From DATHSY01 sp046729855 (GTDB lineage: Bacteria > Actinomycetota > UBA4738 > HRBIN12), in NCBI GenBank assembly GCA_046729855.1, contig JBKPHM010000024.1:18227-82226 (forward strand): a stretch of DNA of 64,000 nt. The letters run 5' to 3'. Below, piece by piece: positions 44,348-52,712 of the stretch. Position 1 is the first letter of the stretch. Each line of letters starts with the position of its first letter. A program made the translations under genes and the position numbers. Under the pieces are notes generated by a model. That model did not search any database, was not told the origin of the DNA, and worked only from the letters and a program-made list of their open reading frames with translations.

Positions 44348-44701
44348 TTAAGTACCCGGCACGCCTGCGAAGACCGACAGGCGCCGCCCGTCCACGTCCG
44401 CGAACCAGACGTGGCGAGCACCCCACTCTTGGGGTCCCGGCCGCCCCTCCGTCGGGACACCGGCCGTGACGAGGCGCTCGTACACCGCGTCGACGTCGTC
44501 GACCTCGATCGTGATCTCGGTGCCCTCACAGTTCGTCGCGGAACCCTCCTCGAGCCCTACGTCGAAGCCGCCGCCGCCACCGACGCGGAGGTAGTTCCCC
44601 TCCTCCACGACGACCTCGAGACCGATGACGTCCACGAGCAAGCGGCGCTCGGCGACGAGGTCCGATGTCAGCATGAAGATGTGACTGAAGCGAGCGCTCA
44701 T
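44348..44701 (-). CDS. VOC (glyoxalase/dioxygenase-fold) protein
   Basis: A 117-residue single-domain vicinal-oxygen-chelate-fold protein. The beta-alpha-beta-beta-beta pattern is visible: FSHIFMLTSDL, GLEVVVEEGNYLRVG, TEITIEVDDVDAVYERL and HVWFADVDGRRLSVF. Residues typical of metal binding are His at the first strand and Glu near TEITIEV, though the final Glu is not where glyoxalase I has it. Function is unassigned; options are glyoxalase-like, antibiotic-binding or dioxygenase-like. It lies six bases downstream of the winged-helix gene. Confidence 0.8.
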   Translation of the reverse strand: MSARFSHIFMLTSDLVAERRLLVDVIGLEVVVEEGNYLRVGGGGGFDVGLEEGSATNCEGTEITIEVDDVDAVYERLVTAGVPTEGRPGPQEWGARHVWFADVDGRRLSVFAGVPGT

Positions 44702-44707
44702 CCGGGG

Positions 44708-45349
44708 CTAGCCGCGCTCGTCGCCGTCGGGCGCGGCACCCTTCAGGACCCCGAGGATCGCCTCCATCTCGGTGTCGCCGACCGCCTGCTCCTTGCCGGC
44801 GCTCTTGGCGGCCGCGAGGAGGGTGCGGAGGTTCGCCTCGGCCATCTCGGCGCGCGACTCGAGGTCGCGGACTCGAGCCGCGAGACTCTGTGCCCGGCGC
44901 TCGGACTCGTCGCGTGCCTCACGGGCCTCTCTCGCCTCGTCCCGTGCCGCGCGCAAGCTCGCCCGGAGCGTGGCAACCTCGCGGCCGAGCTCGATCAGGC
45001 GCTCGATCGCCTCGCGGCCGACCGCCGAATACGTGGGCCGGCCGCCGTCAGCAGGCGGCTGTCGCCCCGCGGCCTCCCGAACGCGCTTGCGGCGCCTGGT
45101 CCGCGGGATCTGCTCCCGTTCTCCGGCCTCGATCGGCCGGGCGTCGAGCAGCCGGTAGCTGCCGTCCGCGACCTCCAACCGCCGCCTGGCCAGGAGCGCC
45201 CGGACGGCCCTGGCTGCCGCCAGGGGCTCGTTCAGGCCCATCTCGCGTCCGATCTCGGCGGGGGTGGCGTGGAGCACCTCCCCCGGGGAGACCTTGGCCG
45301 CCACCGCGGCCAGGAACGCGTTGGCCCGGTCCAGGCTCTCCTGGTTCAC
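44708..45349 (-). CDS. Winged-helix plus coiled-coil protein of unknown function
   Basis: I do not recognise a named family. The first 75 residues look like a winged-helix DNA-binding domain (NAFLAAVAAKVSPGEV, ATPAEIGREMGLNEPLAAARAVRALLARRR, then a beta-wing ADGSYRLL). A basic linker with RTRRRKRVRE follows, then a long charged coiled coil (about residues 115-185, Glu/Arg/Ala heptads), and an acidic tail. The start is GTG 45347-45349. This looks like a DNA-binding, dimerising protein, perhaps chromosome-architectural or regulatory. A 16-base motif repeated elsewhere lies 33 bases upstream of its start. Confidence 0.62.
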   Translation of the reverse strand: MNQESLDRANAFLAAVAAKVSPGEVLHATPAEIGREMGLNEPLAAARAVRALLARRRLEVADGSYRLLDARPIEAGEREQIPRTRRRKRVREAAGRQPPADGGRPTYSAVGREAIERLIELGREVATLRASLRAARDEAREAREARDESERRAQSLAARVRDLESRAEMAEANLRTLLAAAKSAGKEQAVGDTEMEAILGVLKGAAPDGDERG

Positions 45350-45381
45350 GGCGCCATCGTCGCAACTTCCGGCCGGAAAGG

Positions 45382-45397
45382 CCACCCCCGATTTGAC
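45382..45397. repeat. 16-bp motif, copy 1
   Basis: CCACCCCCGATTTGAC occurs here, upstream of the winged-helix gene, and again exactly at 46914-46929. In this copy no -10 box follows TTGACG at 17 bases. Confidence 0.55.
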
Positions 45398-45516
45398 GCG
45401 GAGGGACGGGACGCGCACGCGCCCGTGAAGACCCTGTGGACGGTGACCCGCCGCAGATGTCCCAATCTCCACAGACCTCCTCACAATTTCTTCAGAGGAT
45501 CTCGAGCGCGGATCCG

Positions 45517-46785
45517 CTAGTTGGCGAGCTCGTCGAACAGCCGGAGATCGATCGCGCGAAACGCGTCCCACCGCCGGCCGGCGAGATAGGAGTTCGTCAG
45601 CGAGACGACTCCGACCTGCGTGTCCGGGCGGAAGAACATCCGGGTGCTAACGCCGTAGTCGCCGCCGGTGTGACCCATCCGGAAGTAACCCCGCGGCGCC
45701 GCGCCGTACCAGATCAGGCCCTGACGCCAGCCCGCGTCGTACGAGAGCTGATGACGCCGCATCTCCCGAACGGTACTCCGCTCGAGCACGCGGACGCCTT
45801 CGAACGCGCCATAGTTCATGAACGCCGCCAGCCACCTCGCGAGATGCATCGCGCTCGTTCGCAGCGCGCCGTCGGGATAGTCGGGATACCCGTACTGGAA
45901 GTACGGGTCGAACGACCCCGTCTCCCTATTCAACTTGTATGGCATCGCGAGGTTCGTCGTGGATATGTCGGCCAGACGGAATCCCGACTGATCCATCCCG
46001 AGCGGCTCGAGGATGCGCTGCTTGCAAAGCTCGTTGAAGTCGCGGTGCCCGGCAACCTCGGCGACGTACGCGGCGAGCGCGACTGCGATGTTCGAGTACG
46101 CGTACGTCCGGCCCGGGCGGCGCTCGTAGAAGTTCGCGCCTTCGCGGTACCTGGTCTCGCCGGGGACGAGGTAGGAGAGCAGGAACTCGCCCAGCTCGAT
46201 CGGCGAGTCGCCGTGGAAGTACAGCGTGTCGCTTGAGTACGGCGTACCCCACACCGAGAAGCGGTCGCGGATCGCGGACGTGTGGATTAGCAGCATCCGT
46301 GTCGTGATCGGCGCGTTCGGCGCCGCCGGGATCCGGACCTCGAACGGGAGGTAGTCGTTGATGTCGGCGTCGAGGTCGAGATCGCCGTCCTCGACGAGCG
46401 ACATGACGGCCGCACACGTCACCGTCTTCGATACGGACGCGAGCATGAACACGGTCTGCGGCGTCACTCGGACATCGTTCTCGCGATCCGCCCATCCCAC
46501 GCCGATCGATGAGAGGATCTCGTCGCCTCTGACCACAGCGACCGCGATGCCCGGCGTCATCGCGGCGCGCATCTGCTCGCGGACGAACGGTTCGAGCCAG
46601 CGCGGCGCCGCCCTGACGCTTCGGACGAACGAGAACGGCGCGACCGCCGCGGCGCCGGTGACGAGCGCGGCTCCGAGAAACTTTCTGCGGGAGATACGGT
46701 CGGCACGGCCGGCCGAAGCCTTGCCGTTCACGCCGGCCTCGACGCGCCACTCGAGCGTCTCGTTCTCCGAGCGAATCTCTGGCAT
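45517..46785 (-). CDS. Tat-exported serine hydrolase (beta-lactamase/PBP4* class C fold)
   Basis: A 422-residue serine beta-lactamase-family (COG1680) hydrolase or esterase. A twin-arginine signal is visible: SRRKFLG at residues 32-38 followed by a hydrophobic stretch, so it is exported folded. Active-site motifs are SVSK at 117-120, YSN at 230-232 and HTGG near residue 380. The long N-terminal region before the twin arginines (MPEIRSENET...) is unusual, but the ATG has an AGGGAAGAG just before it. Physiological role is unknown; many of these are esterases or D-peptidases rather than antibiotic-resistance enzymes. Confidence 0.87.
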   Translation of the reverse strand: MPEIRSENETLEWRVEAGVNGKASAGRADRISRRKFLGAALVTGAAAVAPFSFVRSVRAAPRWLEPFVREQMRAAMTPGIAVAVVRGDEILSSIGVGWADRENDVRVTPQTVFMLASVSKTVTCAAVMSLVEDGDLDLDADINDYLPFEVRIPAAPNAPITTRMLLIHTSAIRDRFSVWGTPYSSDTLYFHGDSPIELGEFLLSYLVPGETRYREGANFYERRPGRTYAYSNIAVALAAYVAEVAGHRDFNELCKQRILEPLGMDQSGFRLADISTTNLAMPYKLNRETGSFDPYFQYGYPDYPDGALRTSAMHLARWLAAFMNYGAFEGVRVLERSTVREMRRHQLSYDAGWRQGLIWYGAAPRGYFRMGHTGGDYGVSTRMFFRPDTQVGVVSLTNSYLAGRRWDAFRAIDLRLFDELAN

Positions 46786-46913
46786 CTCTTCCCTGCCTCG
46801 AGGGGAGACACTAGCCGAACATGGTCCGCGCCGTGGGGGCGTAACCGGTCATGGCTCGCCCGAGCCGGGGCGGGTGTCGCCGCCCCACACCCCGGCGTCC
46901 GTGCGCCTTCCCT

Positions 46914-46929
46914 CCACCCCCGATTTGAC
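46914..46929. repeat. 16-bp motif, copy 2
   Basis: Second exact copy of CCACCCCCGATTTGAC. Here the TTGAC end forms the -35 box of the promoter driving the CoA-transferase gene. Confidence 0.55.
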
Positions 46930-46953
46930 CGCCGGTGATCATGAGCGTATAAA
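46925..46953 (+). promoter_or_regulatory. Strong predicted promoter for the CoA-transferase gene
   Basis: TTGACC (46925-46930) and TATAAA (46948-46953) are separated by exactly 17 bases, near consensus for the housekeeping sigma factor. Transcription should start close to 46960, at the beginning of a very stable hairpin. Confidence 0.75.
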
Positions 46954-46960
46954 GGTATTT

Positions 46961-46994
46961 GGAGCCGCTGGGACCTTCGGGTTCCGGCGGCTCC
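46961..46994 (+). promoter_or_regulatory. 15-bp 5'-UTR hairpin with UUCG tetraloop
   Basis: GGAGCCGCTGGGACC, TTCG, GGTTCCGGCGGCTCC: 15 continuous pairs including two G-U wobbles, closed by a C(UUCG)G loop. It begins about one base after the predicted transcription start and is not followed by a T-run, so it looks like a 5' stabiliser or leader element rather than a terminator. Confidence 0.72.
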
Positions 46995-47031
46995 GTTCTG
47001 TCCGTGCCCGTTCGTGCGGAGATCGCCAGGC

Positions 47032-48231
47032 GTGGCCGAACCAACCGGCTCGAGCGGCGGACCGACGCTCGACCTCCCGCTCCTGGGGGTCCGGATCGCC
47101 GACTTCTCACGGGTCCTCGCGGGTCCGCTCGCGACGATGATCCTGGCCGACCTCGGCGCCGACGTGATCAAGATCGAGCGACCGGGCACCGGCGATGACA
47201 CCCGGGCCTGGGGCCCTCCGTTCGTCGGCGGCGACGCCGCGTACTTCCTCGCGCTCAACCGCAACAAGCGATCGGTTGCGCTGGACCTGACCACCGAGGC
47301 GGGCGCGTCGGCGGCGCGCCGGCTCGCGCTCCGCTCGGACGTCGTCGTCGAGAACTTCCGCCCGGGCCTGATGGACGCGTTCGGCCTCGGGGCGAACGAG
47401 CTGCGAGCGGAGAACCCCGAGCTCGTGTACTGCTCGCTCGTCGCGTTCGACGCGGAGGGAGAGGACGCGTCGCGACCCGGCTACGACATCATCGTGCAGG
47501 CGCTGTCGGGCCTCATGAGCATCACGGGGGCGCCGGAGGGCGAGCCGATGAAGGTCGGCGTCGCGCTGCTCGACGTGATCGCCGGGCTCTACGCCGCGAA
47601 CGCGATCCAGGCCGCGCTGCTCGGACGGCGCATGGGCGGCCGCGGCTCGCACCTCGTCGTGTCGTTGTTCGAAGCGAGCGTCGCGGCGCTTGTGAACCAG
47701 GCCGCGAACTATCTTCTCGGCGGCGTCGTGCCCGAACGGATGGGGAACGCCCACCCGAACATCGTCCCCTACCAGGCGTTCCACGCCGCCGACGAGCCGT
47801 TCATCCTCGCGGCCGGGAACGACCGGCTGTTCGTCCGCGCCTGCGAGGTCATCGGGCGGCCGGACCTCGCGGACGATCCGCGGTTCGCGACGAACGAGGC
47901 CCGGGTGCGAAACCGAACGCCGCTGATCGGCGAGCTCGAGGCCGTGTTCGGCAAACGGCCGGCCGCGGGATGGCTGACGACGCTCGCGGCCGCATCGGTT
48001 CCGTGCGCACCGATCCGCGACCTCGCGGGCGTGTTCGGCTCGCCCGAGGGCGCACGCACAGTCGTGCACGTCGACGACCCGGCTCGCGGCGCGCTCCGCA
48101 CGGTCGCGGAGCCGATCCGCATCGACGGGCGCAGGCCCCCCACGCGGATGCCACCCCCGCTGCTCGGAGAACACACCGAGCGGGTGCTTGGTGAGCTGAG
48201 CGACGCCGACCTCGAGGACCAGCCGCGGTGA
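47032..48231 (+). CDS. CoA-transferase family III (CaiB/BaiF)
   Basis: A 399-residue family III acyl-CoA transferase, which moves CoA between carboxylic acids through aspartyl-CoA. Landmarks: LLGVRIADFSRVLAGP, LADLGADVIKIERPG, NRNKRSVALDL and VVENFRPG. The catalytic Asp is most likely in PGYDIIVQALSGLMSITG. I prefer GTG 47032, which has GGAGA about ten bases upstream; an in-frame GTG at 47014 would add six residues. The 5'-UTR is about 72 bases. The stop overlaps the methyltransferase start (GTGA). Substrate unknown; the acyl-CoA dehydrogenase at 11535 may be related. Confidence 0.88.
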   Translation: MAEPTGSSGGPTLDLPLLGVRIADFSRVLAGPLATMILADLGADVIKIERPGTGDDTRAWGPPFVGGDAAYFLALNRNKRSVALDLTTEAGASAARRLALRSDVVVENFRPGLMDAFGLGANELRAENPELVYCSLVAFDAEGEDASRPGYDIIVQALSGLMSITGAPEGEPMKVGVALLDVIAGLYAANAIQAALLGRRMGGRGSHLVVSLFEASVAALVNQAANYLLGGVVPERMGNAHPNIVPYQAFHAADEPFILAAGNDRLFVRACEVIGRPDLADDPRFATNEARVRNRTPLIGELEAVFGKRPAAGWLTTLAAASVPCAPIRDLAGVFGSPEGARTVVHVDDPARGALRTVAEPIRIDGRRPPTRMPPPLLGEHTERVLGELSDADLEDQPR

Positions 48232-49058
48232 CGGCGACGAGCGGCTGGGCCGACGCGCTCGCCGGTTGGGGCATCCCCGACGAGATCGTCGCCGGGGCGC
48301 CTGAGTCCCCGTGGGGCTTCCCGACGGAGGCGTTCCGGCGGCGGGCGCAACGCTCGATCGAGCGCTCCGACGGCTCCGCTACCACACGGGTCGCGTGCGA
48401 GGCGCTGCCCGAGGGCGGCACGGTGCTGGACGTCGGGGTGGGTGCGGGTTCGACCTCGCTGCCGCTCGCGGACGTCGCCTCGATGATCGTCGGCGTCGAC
48501 GCGTCGGCCGAGATGCTCGCCGCGTTCTCTCAGGCCGCCTCGAGGCTCGGGATCGAGAGCCGGACCGTCCTCGGCACGTGGCCGGAGGTCGCCAGACGCG
48601 CCCCGCGGTGCGACCTCGTCACGTGCGGCCACGTCTTGTACAACGTTCCGGATCTGGCGGCGTTCGTCCGTGCGCTCACGGACCACGCGCGTACGCTGGT
48701 CGTCGTCGAGATCACCGGCGCTCATCCGCTCTCGTGGATGAACGACCTGTGGCTTCGGTTCCACTCGCTCGAGCGACCCTCGCGCCCGACCGCCGACGAC
48801 GCCGAAGCGGTCTTTCGAGAGCTCGGACTGGAGCCGAGCAGGGAGGATCGCGACGAGCCGGGACGCGGATCCGGGTTCGAACGACGCGAGGACGCCGTCG
48901 CCCTCGTCAGGCGTCGGCTCTGCCTGACGCCCGATCGCGACCGCGAGATCGGCGTCGCGCTCGGCGACCGACTGGTGCAGCACCACGGGCTGTGGTCAGC
49001 AGGCCCGGAGCGCACGCGCATCGTCACCTTCTGGTGGGAGGGGTCCGCGCCGCGCTAG
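48228..49058 (+). CDS. SAM-dependent methyltransferase, class I
   Basis: A 276-residue methyltransferase. Motif I is TVLDVGVGAGSTSLPLA near residue 66; the acidic residue at the end of strand two is in IVGVDASAEM, and LVTCGHVLYNVPDLAAFV is motif IV. No further domain is seen. The GTG start is coupled to the CoA-transferase. The C-terminal half (RPTADDAEAVFRELG, then FERREDAVALVRRRL) is a helical cap that resembles small-molecule methyltransferases. It converges on the VWA gene with a four-base overlap of the stop codons. Confidence 0.83.
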   Translation: MTATSGWADALAGWGIPDEIVAGAPESPWGFPTEAFRRRAQRSIERSDGSATTRVACEALPEGGTVLDVGVGAGSTSLPLADVASMIVGVDASAEMLAAFSQAASRLGIESRTVLGTWPEVARRAPRCDLVTCGHVLYNVPDLAAFVRALTDHARTLVVVEITGAHPLSWMNDLWLRFHSLERPSRPTADDAEAVFRELGLEPSREDRDEPGRGSGFERREDAVALVRRRLCLTPDRDREIGVALGDRLVQHHGLWSAGPERTRIVTFWWEGSAPR

Positions 49059-50995
49059 CGGGAGCGCCGTGAGACGTAATCGCGAAGCACGAAGTCGCCT
49101 ACGTCGCGATCGTCCATCAGGAAGACGCGCCCGGAGGTCAGGCGTGCCAGCCGCTCCATGAATCGCGCGAGGCCCGGCGACTCCTCGAGCATGAAGATGT
49201 TGAGCGTCACGCCGGACCTCGACAGCCGAACGGCCTCGGCGAGCGTCAGCTCGATCGTCTTCGGCACAGGTGGCCACGAGAAGAACACCTCGTCGCCATC
49301 CAAGTGCGCGGTCGGCTCGCCGTCCGTCACCATGATCACCTGGCGTGTGGCGCGGGGATGCTGCTTCAGCAGCCTCCCGGCCAGGTTGAACGCGTGGTGC
49401 ATGTTCGTCCCGTACACGCGCTCCCAGCCCGCTGCGGTCAGGTCCTGCGGCTCCATTCGCCGCGCGTAGTCGCTGAACCCCACCAGGTACAGCCGGTCGT
49501 GCGGGTACCGCCCCTCGATCAGCGCATGAAGCGCGAGCGCCATCCGCTTTGCGTGGACGAAATGACCGCGGAGCGGCATCGAGAAGGACAGGTCCAACAG
49601 CAGGACCGTGGCCGCCTCGGTCCGCTGCTCCGCCTCGATCAGCTCGAAGTCGTCAGGGCGAACGTCGATCGCGGCGCCGCCCGGGACCCCGCCGCCCCCG
49701 CGCAGCACCGCGTTGAACACGGTGCGCTGCACCGCAATCTGCCCCGGGTCGCCGAACCGCCACGGCCGCGTCCCGCCGGTTGGTTCGGCCAGGCCGCCGG
49801 CGTCGCGCGCCTCATGCGTTCCCTCGCGGTCGCGCCGTAGCCGCTCGAAGACGCGGACGAGCGCGCGCTCGCCCAACCTGCGCGCGCCACGCGGGGTCAC
49901 CTCCAGCCGGCCTTGCTTCCGCGTGACGAGCCCCGCCTCCTCGAGCGCTCGCTCGACCTGTTTCAGCCGCCGGAGATCGCGGACGGCATCCTCGCCCAGC
50001 GCACGCCGCAACGCTTCCTCGTCGATGTCCTCGAGAGCGGCGCCGGCGTAGTCGCCACGGATCGAGCGGTCGAGGTCCTCGTACTCGTGGAGCCGCTCCA
50101 TCGCGTCGACGGTTGCCGACAACGGCTGCGCGTCCTCCCCCGCCGTCAGTGCGGGGTCACCCCACGGCATCTCGGGGAACAGCGATGCGAGGTTGGCGCT
50201 CAGGCGGTCCACCTCGAACGCGAGATCCATGTCCTGCATGACCTGTTCGGCAAGCGCCTGGAGCTCCGCCCGTTGCTCGGGCGAGAGCGACGCCATCAGC
50301 CGCGAGAGGGCGGCCATCCGCCGAGCGATGCCCTCGAGCAGCTCGTCGAGGTTCCGCGGTTGGTCCGGGAAGAGGTCGCCGTGCCGTTGCATGAACCCGT
50401 CGAAGTCGACCGGCTCGCCGGCCTCGCGCTGCTCGATCATCCGGTTCAGCTCGGCGAGCATGTCCTTGAAGCGCTGAATGTCCTCGGGCGAGAGCCCACG
50501 GAGGCCCTCGGCCATCCGGCGGAAGTACGCCCCCATCACCTGCTCGCGCACGTGCTCCACCAGCTCGTCGAACGCACGCTGCGCCTCGGGATCGACGAAT
50601 CGATAGTCGGTGAGCTCCCGGATCCGGCCGGGGACATCGGGGGGCAGCTGGTCCAGGAACGCCTCGCGCATCCGAGCGTCGTCCTCGGCCTTGAACGACA
50701 GCGTCGAGCGCTCCCTGTCGACGATCTGGTCCAGCCGTTCGCTCAGGTCCTGGAGCGGCCCGGTGAGGTTTAGCCGCTCCTGCTCACGGGCCCGCGCCTC
50801 GCGCAGCCGCCGGCGGAGCGCGTCGAGGCCGCCGAAGCGTCCCTGCATCCCGCGCCTGAGCAACCGCGAGACTGCGCCCTGTGCCCCCGCCCCCGACAGG
50901 ATGTCGTCCGACAGCTCCTCGAGCAGGTCACCCGCCGCGATATCGGGCCCGAAGGGATCCTGGGTCCCGTCCCACCGCGAGTACCGCGCCCGCAT
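49055..50995 (-). CDS. VWA-domain protein (partner of MoxR-type ATPase)
   Basis: A 646-residue protein with a long helical N-terminal region and a C-terminal von Willebrand factor A domain. The MIDAS motif is DLSFSMPLRG (D-x-S-x-S) near residue 460; the second part is TNMHHAF and the third MVTDGEPTAHL. The N-terminus RARYSRWDGTQDPF is typical of this family. Such proteins work with MoxR/ChlI-type ATPases; one is encoded at 54805. ATG 50995 is chosen from this N-terminal motif; a GTG at 51019 with GGAGG is an alternative. Strand and codon use match neighbours. Confidence 0.85.
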   Translation of the reverse strand: MRARYSRWDGTQDPFGPDIAAGDLLEELSDDILSGAGAQGAVSRLLRRGMQGRFGGLDALRRRLREARAREQERLNLTGPLQDLSERLDQIVDRERSTLSFKAEDDARMREAFLDQLPPDVPGRIRELTDYRFVDPEAQRAFDELVEHVREQVMGAYFRRMAEGLRGLSPEDIQRFKDMLAELNRMIEQREAGEPVDFDGFMQRHGDLFPDQPRNLDELLEGIARRMAALSRLMASLSPEQRAELQALAEQVMQDMDLAFEVDRLSANLASLFPEMPWGDPALTAGEDAQPLSATVDAMERLHEYEDLDRSIRGDYAGAALEDIDEEALRRALGEDAVRDLRRLKQVERALEEAGLVTRKQGRLEVTPRGARRLGERALVRVFERLRRDREGTHEARDAGGLAEPTGGTRPWRFGDPGQIAVQRTVFNAVLRGGGGVPGGAAIDVRPDDFELIEAEQRTEAATVLLLDLSFSMPLRGHFVHAKRMALALHALIEGRYPHDRLYLVGFSDYARRMEPQDLTAAGWERVYGTNMHHAFNLAGRLLKQHPRATRQVIMVTDGEPTAHLDGDEVFFSWPPVPKTIELTLAEAVRLSRSGVTLNIFMLEESPGLARFMERLARLTSGRVFLMDDRDVGDFVLRDYVSRRSR

Positions 50996-51068
50996 CCACC
51001 CAGGGTACGCCGAGTCCACCCAACCGTTGCCTCCATCCCAGAGCGCATCGCTCGGGCGCGGGGACTGG

Positions 51069-52712
51069 TCAGGCGCCGACGAGGTCGCGACGGCCGAAGG
51101 CTGCGACGCCGACCGAGGCCGCCACCACCCCGAGAGCGACGAGCCAGATCGCGGCCATCCAGTTGGGGTCGGCCGCGGGAACCGGCGCGATGTGCAGGAA
51201 CGGCGACGTGTCCCGGAGCCAGTGGTTGGAGTCGAACGCCGCCGCGATCGTCTCGACGATGAACGACCACACCACGAGCCCGTAGACGACGCCGATCGCC
51301 CCACGGGGCCACACGCCGAACGCGAGGCCACCGATTCCCAACACGAACACGGCGGGCGGCACGACGTTGAGCCCCGCCCCGACCAGCTCGCCGAGGCCCA
51401 CGTTCGCGTGTTGGCTCATTGCTCCGACCCACGCCGCGAAGCCGGCCAGCGCGCTGGAACCGACGACGAGTCCGAGCGCCACGGCGAGCCTGACGGCGAG
51501 CCACTGCCATCGCGCGACGGGCCGCACGAGCAGGTTGTCGAGGTGTCCCGTCGCCTCCTCGTTCCGGGCGGCCGTGACCTGACCGGCCGCGGCGATCCCG
51601 ACGAGGCCCGCCGCGACCACGAAGACGAACCCGAGGTACGAGGCGGCTCCGGAGGCCGTCCCGCCGAGACGCTGGATCGCCTCCTCGACGCCCTCCGCGC
51701 CGCGGACCGCCGTGCCCGCGGCCTGCGCGACGAGACCGAACACCAGCCCCGTCACCGCCAGCGCCGCGATCCACGCAACGACGACGGGCCGCGTGAGCCG
51801 GATCGTGAGTCCCGCCTGGTCACCCAGGAGCAACGTCCGCGGCCTCGCGCGGTCGCGGCTCGCGAGAACGCTCGCCCCGACGTCTCTCGTCGCCGCGATG
51901 CGCAGCGACGAGACCACCAGGCCGGCGATCAGCACGACGATCGGGACGAGTGCGAACGGCGCGGTGCCCGTGAGGGGGCGGGCCTGCTCGATCCACCCGA
52001 GCGGGCTCGCCCATCGCACCCACGTCAGCGACGGATCGGAGTCGGCGGCCATCCTGATCAGGTACGAGCCCGCAAGCACGCCGGCGGCGATGAGGTTGGC
52101 GCCCCGCCTGGTCGCGGCGAGCTGCGCCGCGACCAGCCCGATCGCCATGAACATCGCCGAGGCCGATAGGAGCGCCGTCACGAAGAACAATGAGGCGGCG
52201 ACGTCGATGTCGACCTTGGGCGACGCCCCAGTCGCGACGGTCAGCACGGCCGTCGGCAGCCACAACGCGACGAGCCCGATCCCCAGCCCGGCGGCCGCCT
52301 GTGCGGCCGCTCTCACGCGGGTGGTCCGTCCGGCCAGGAAAAGCTCCCACCGGCCGGCGTCCTCCTCGCCGCGTGTGACCTTTGTGGCGACGAGCAGACC
52401 CCAGATGGCGCCGATGATGATCACGGTCATCGCCGTCTTGTAGTAGGTGTACCCGGCGACGGTGTCGAGCCTGACGAGCGGACCGAACAACGCCGACCAC
52501 GCGGCGTTGCCCTCGAACGTCGCCGCCATCCGTTCTCGGGCGGCCTGCGTCGGGAACAGACCGGCGTACGCAGAGGCCGACGATGCGATCGTCGCGCCGA
52601 AGACGAGCCCCCACAGCAGTCCCTGTCTCGCTGCACGCTTGGCCGTCGTCACGAACACCGCCCGTTCGGCGCGGCGCTCGCCGTAGGTCTCCCGGCGCCT
52701 AGGCCGACGCAT
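51069..52712 (-). CDS. ABC-2 type exporter permease (polyketide/multidrug exporter-like)
   Basis: A 547-residue double-length ABC-2 permease with about twelve membrane segments, of the type paired with single ATPases in actinobacterial drug or polyketide export. Landmarks: YTYYKTAMTVIIIGAIWGLL, EEDAGRWELFLAGRT in the first half and NEEATGHLDNLLVRPVARW as its equivalent in the second, showing the internal duplication. ATG 52712 has GGGAGG nine bases before. It overlaps the ATPase stop by 14 bases. The function in export of an unknown compound is inferred from the family and TetR regulator. Confidence 0.86.
   Translation of the reverse strand: MRRPRRRETYGERRAERAVFVTTAKRAARQGLLWGLVFGATIASSASAYAGLFPTQAARERMAATFEGNAAWSALFGPLVRLDTVAGYTYYKTAMTVIIIGAIWGLLVATKVTRGEEDAGRWELFLAGRTTRVRAAAQAAAGLGIGLVALWLPTAVLTVATGASPKVDIDVAASLFFVTALLSASAMFMAIGLVAAQLAATRRGANLIAAGVLAGSYLIRMAADSDPSLTWVRWASPLGWIEQARPLTGTAPFALVPIVVLIAGLVVSSLRIAATRDVGASVLASRDRARPRTLLLGDQAGLTIRLTRPVVVAWIAALAVTGLVFGLVAQAAGTAVRGAEGVEEAIQRLGGTASGAASYLGFVFVVAAGLVGIAAAGQVTAARNEEATGHLDNLLVRPVARWQWLAVRLAVALGLVVGSSALAGFAAWVGAMSQHANVGLGELVGAGLNVVPPAVFVLGIGGLAFGVWPRGAIGVVYGLVVWSFIVETIAAAFDSNHWLRDTSPFLHIAPVPAADPNWMAAIWLVALGVVAASVGVAAFGRRDLVGA

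Noticed and set aside
45393..45422. TTGACG as a plus-strand promoter
   Set aside because: No -10 box at the right distance and no plus-strand gene follows.
46811..46945. Minus-strand frame with ITGGQIGGGGKAHG in the divergent region
   Set aside because: Overlaps a clear plus-strand promoter, has no ribosome site and a Gly/Arg-biased composition.
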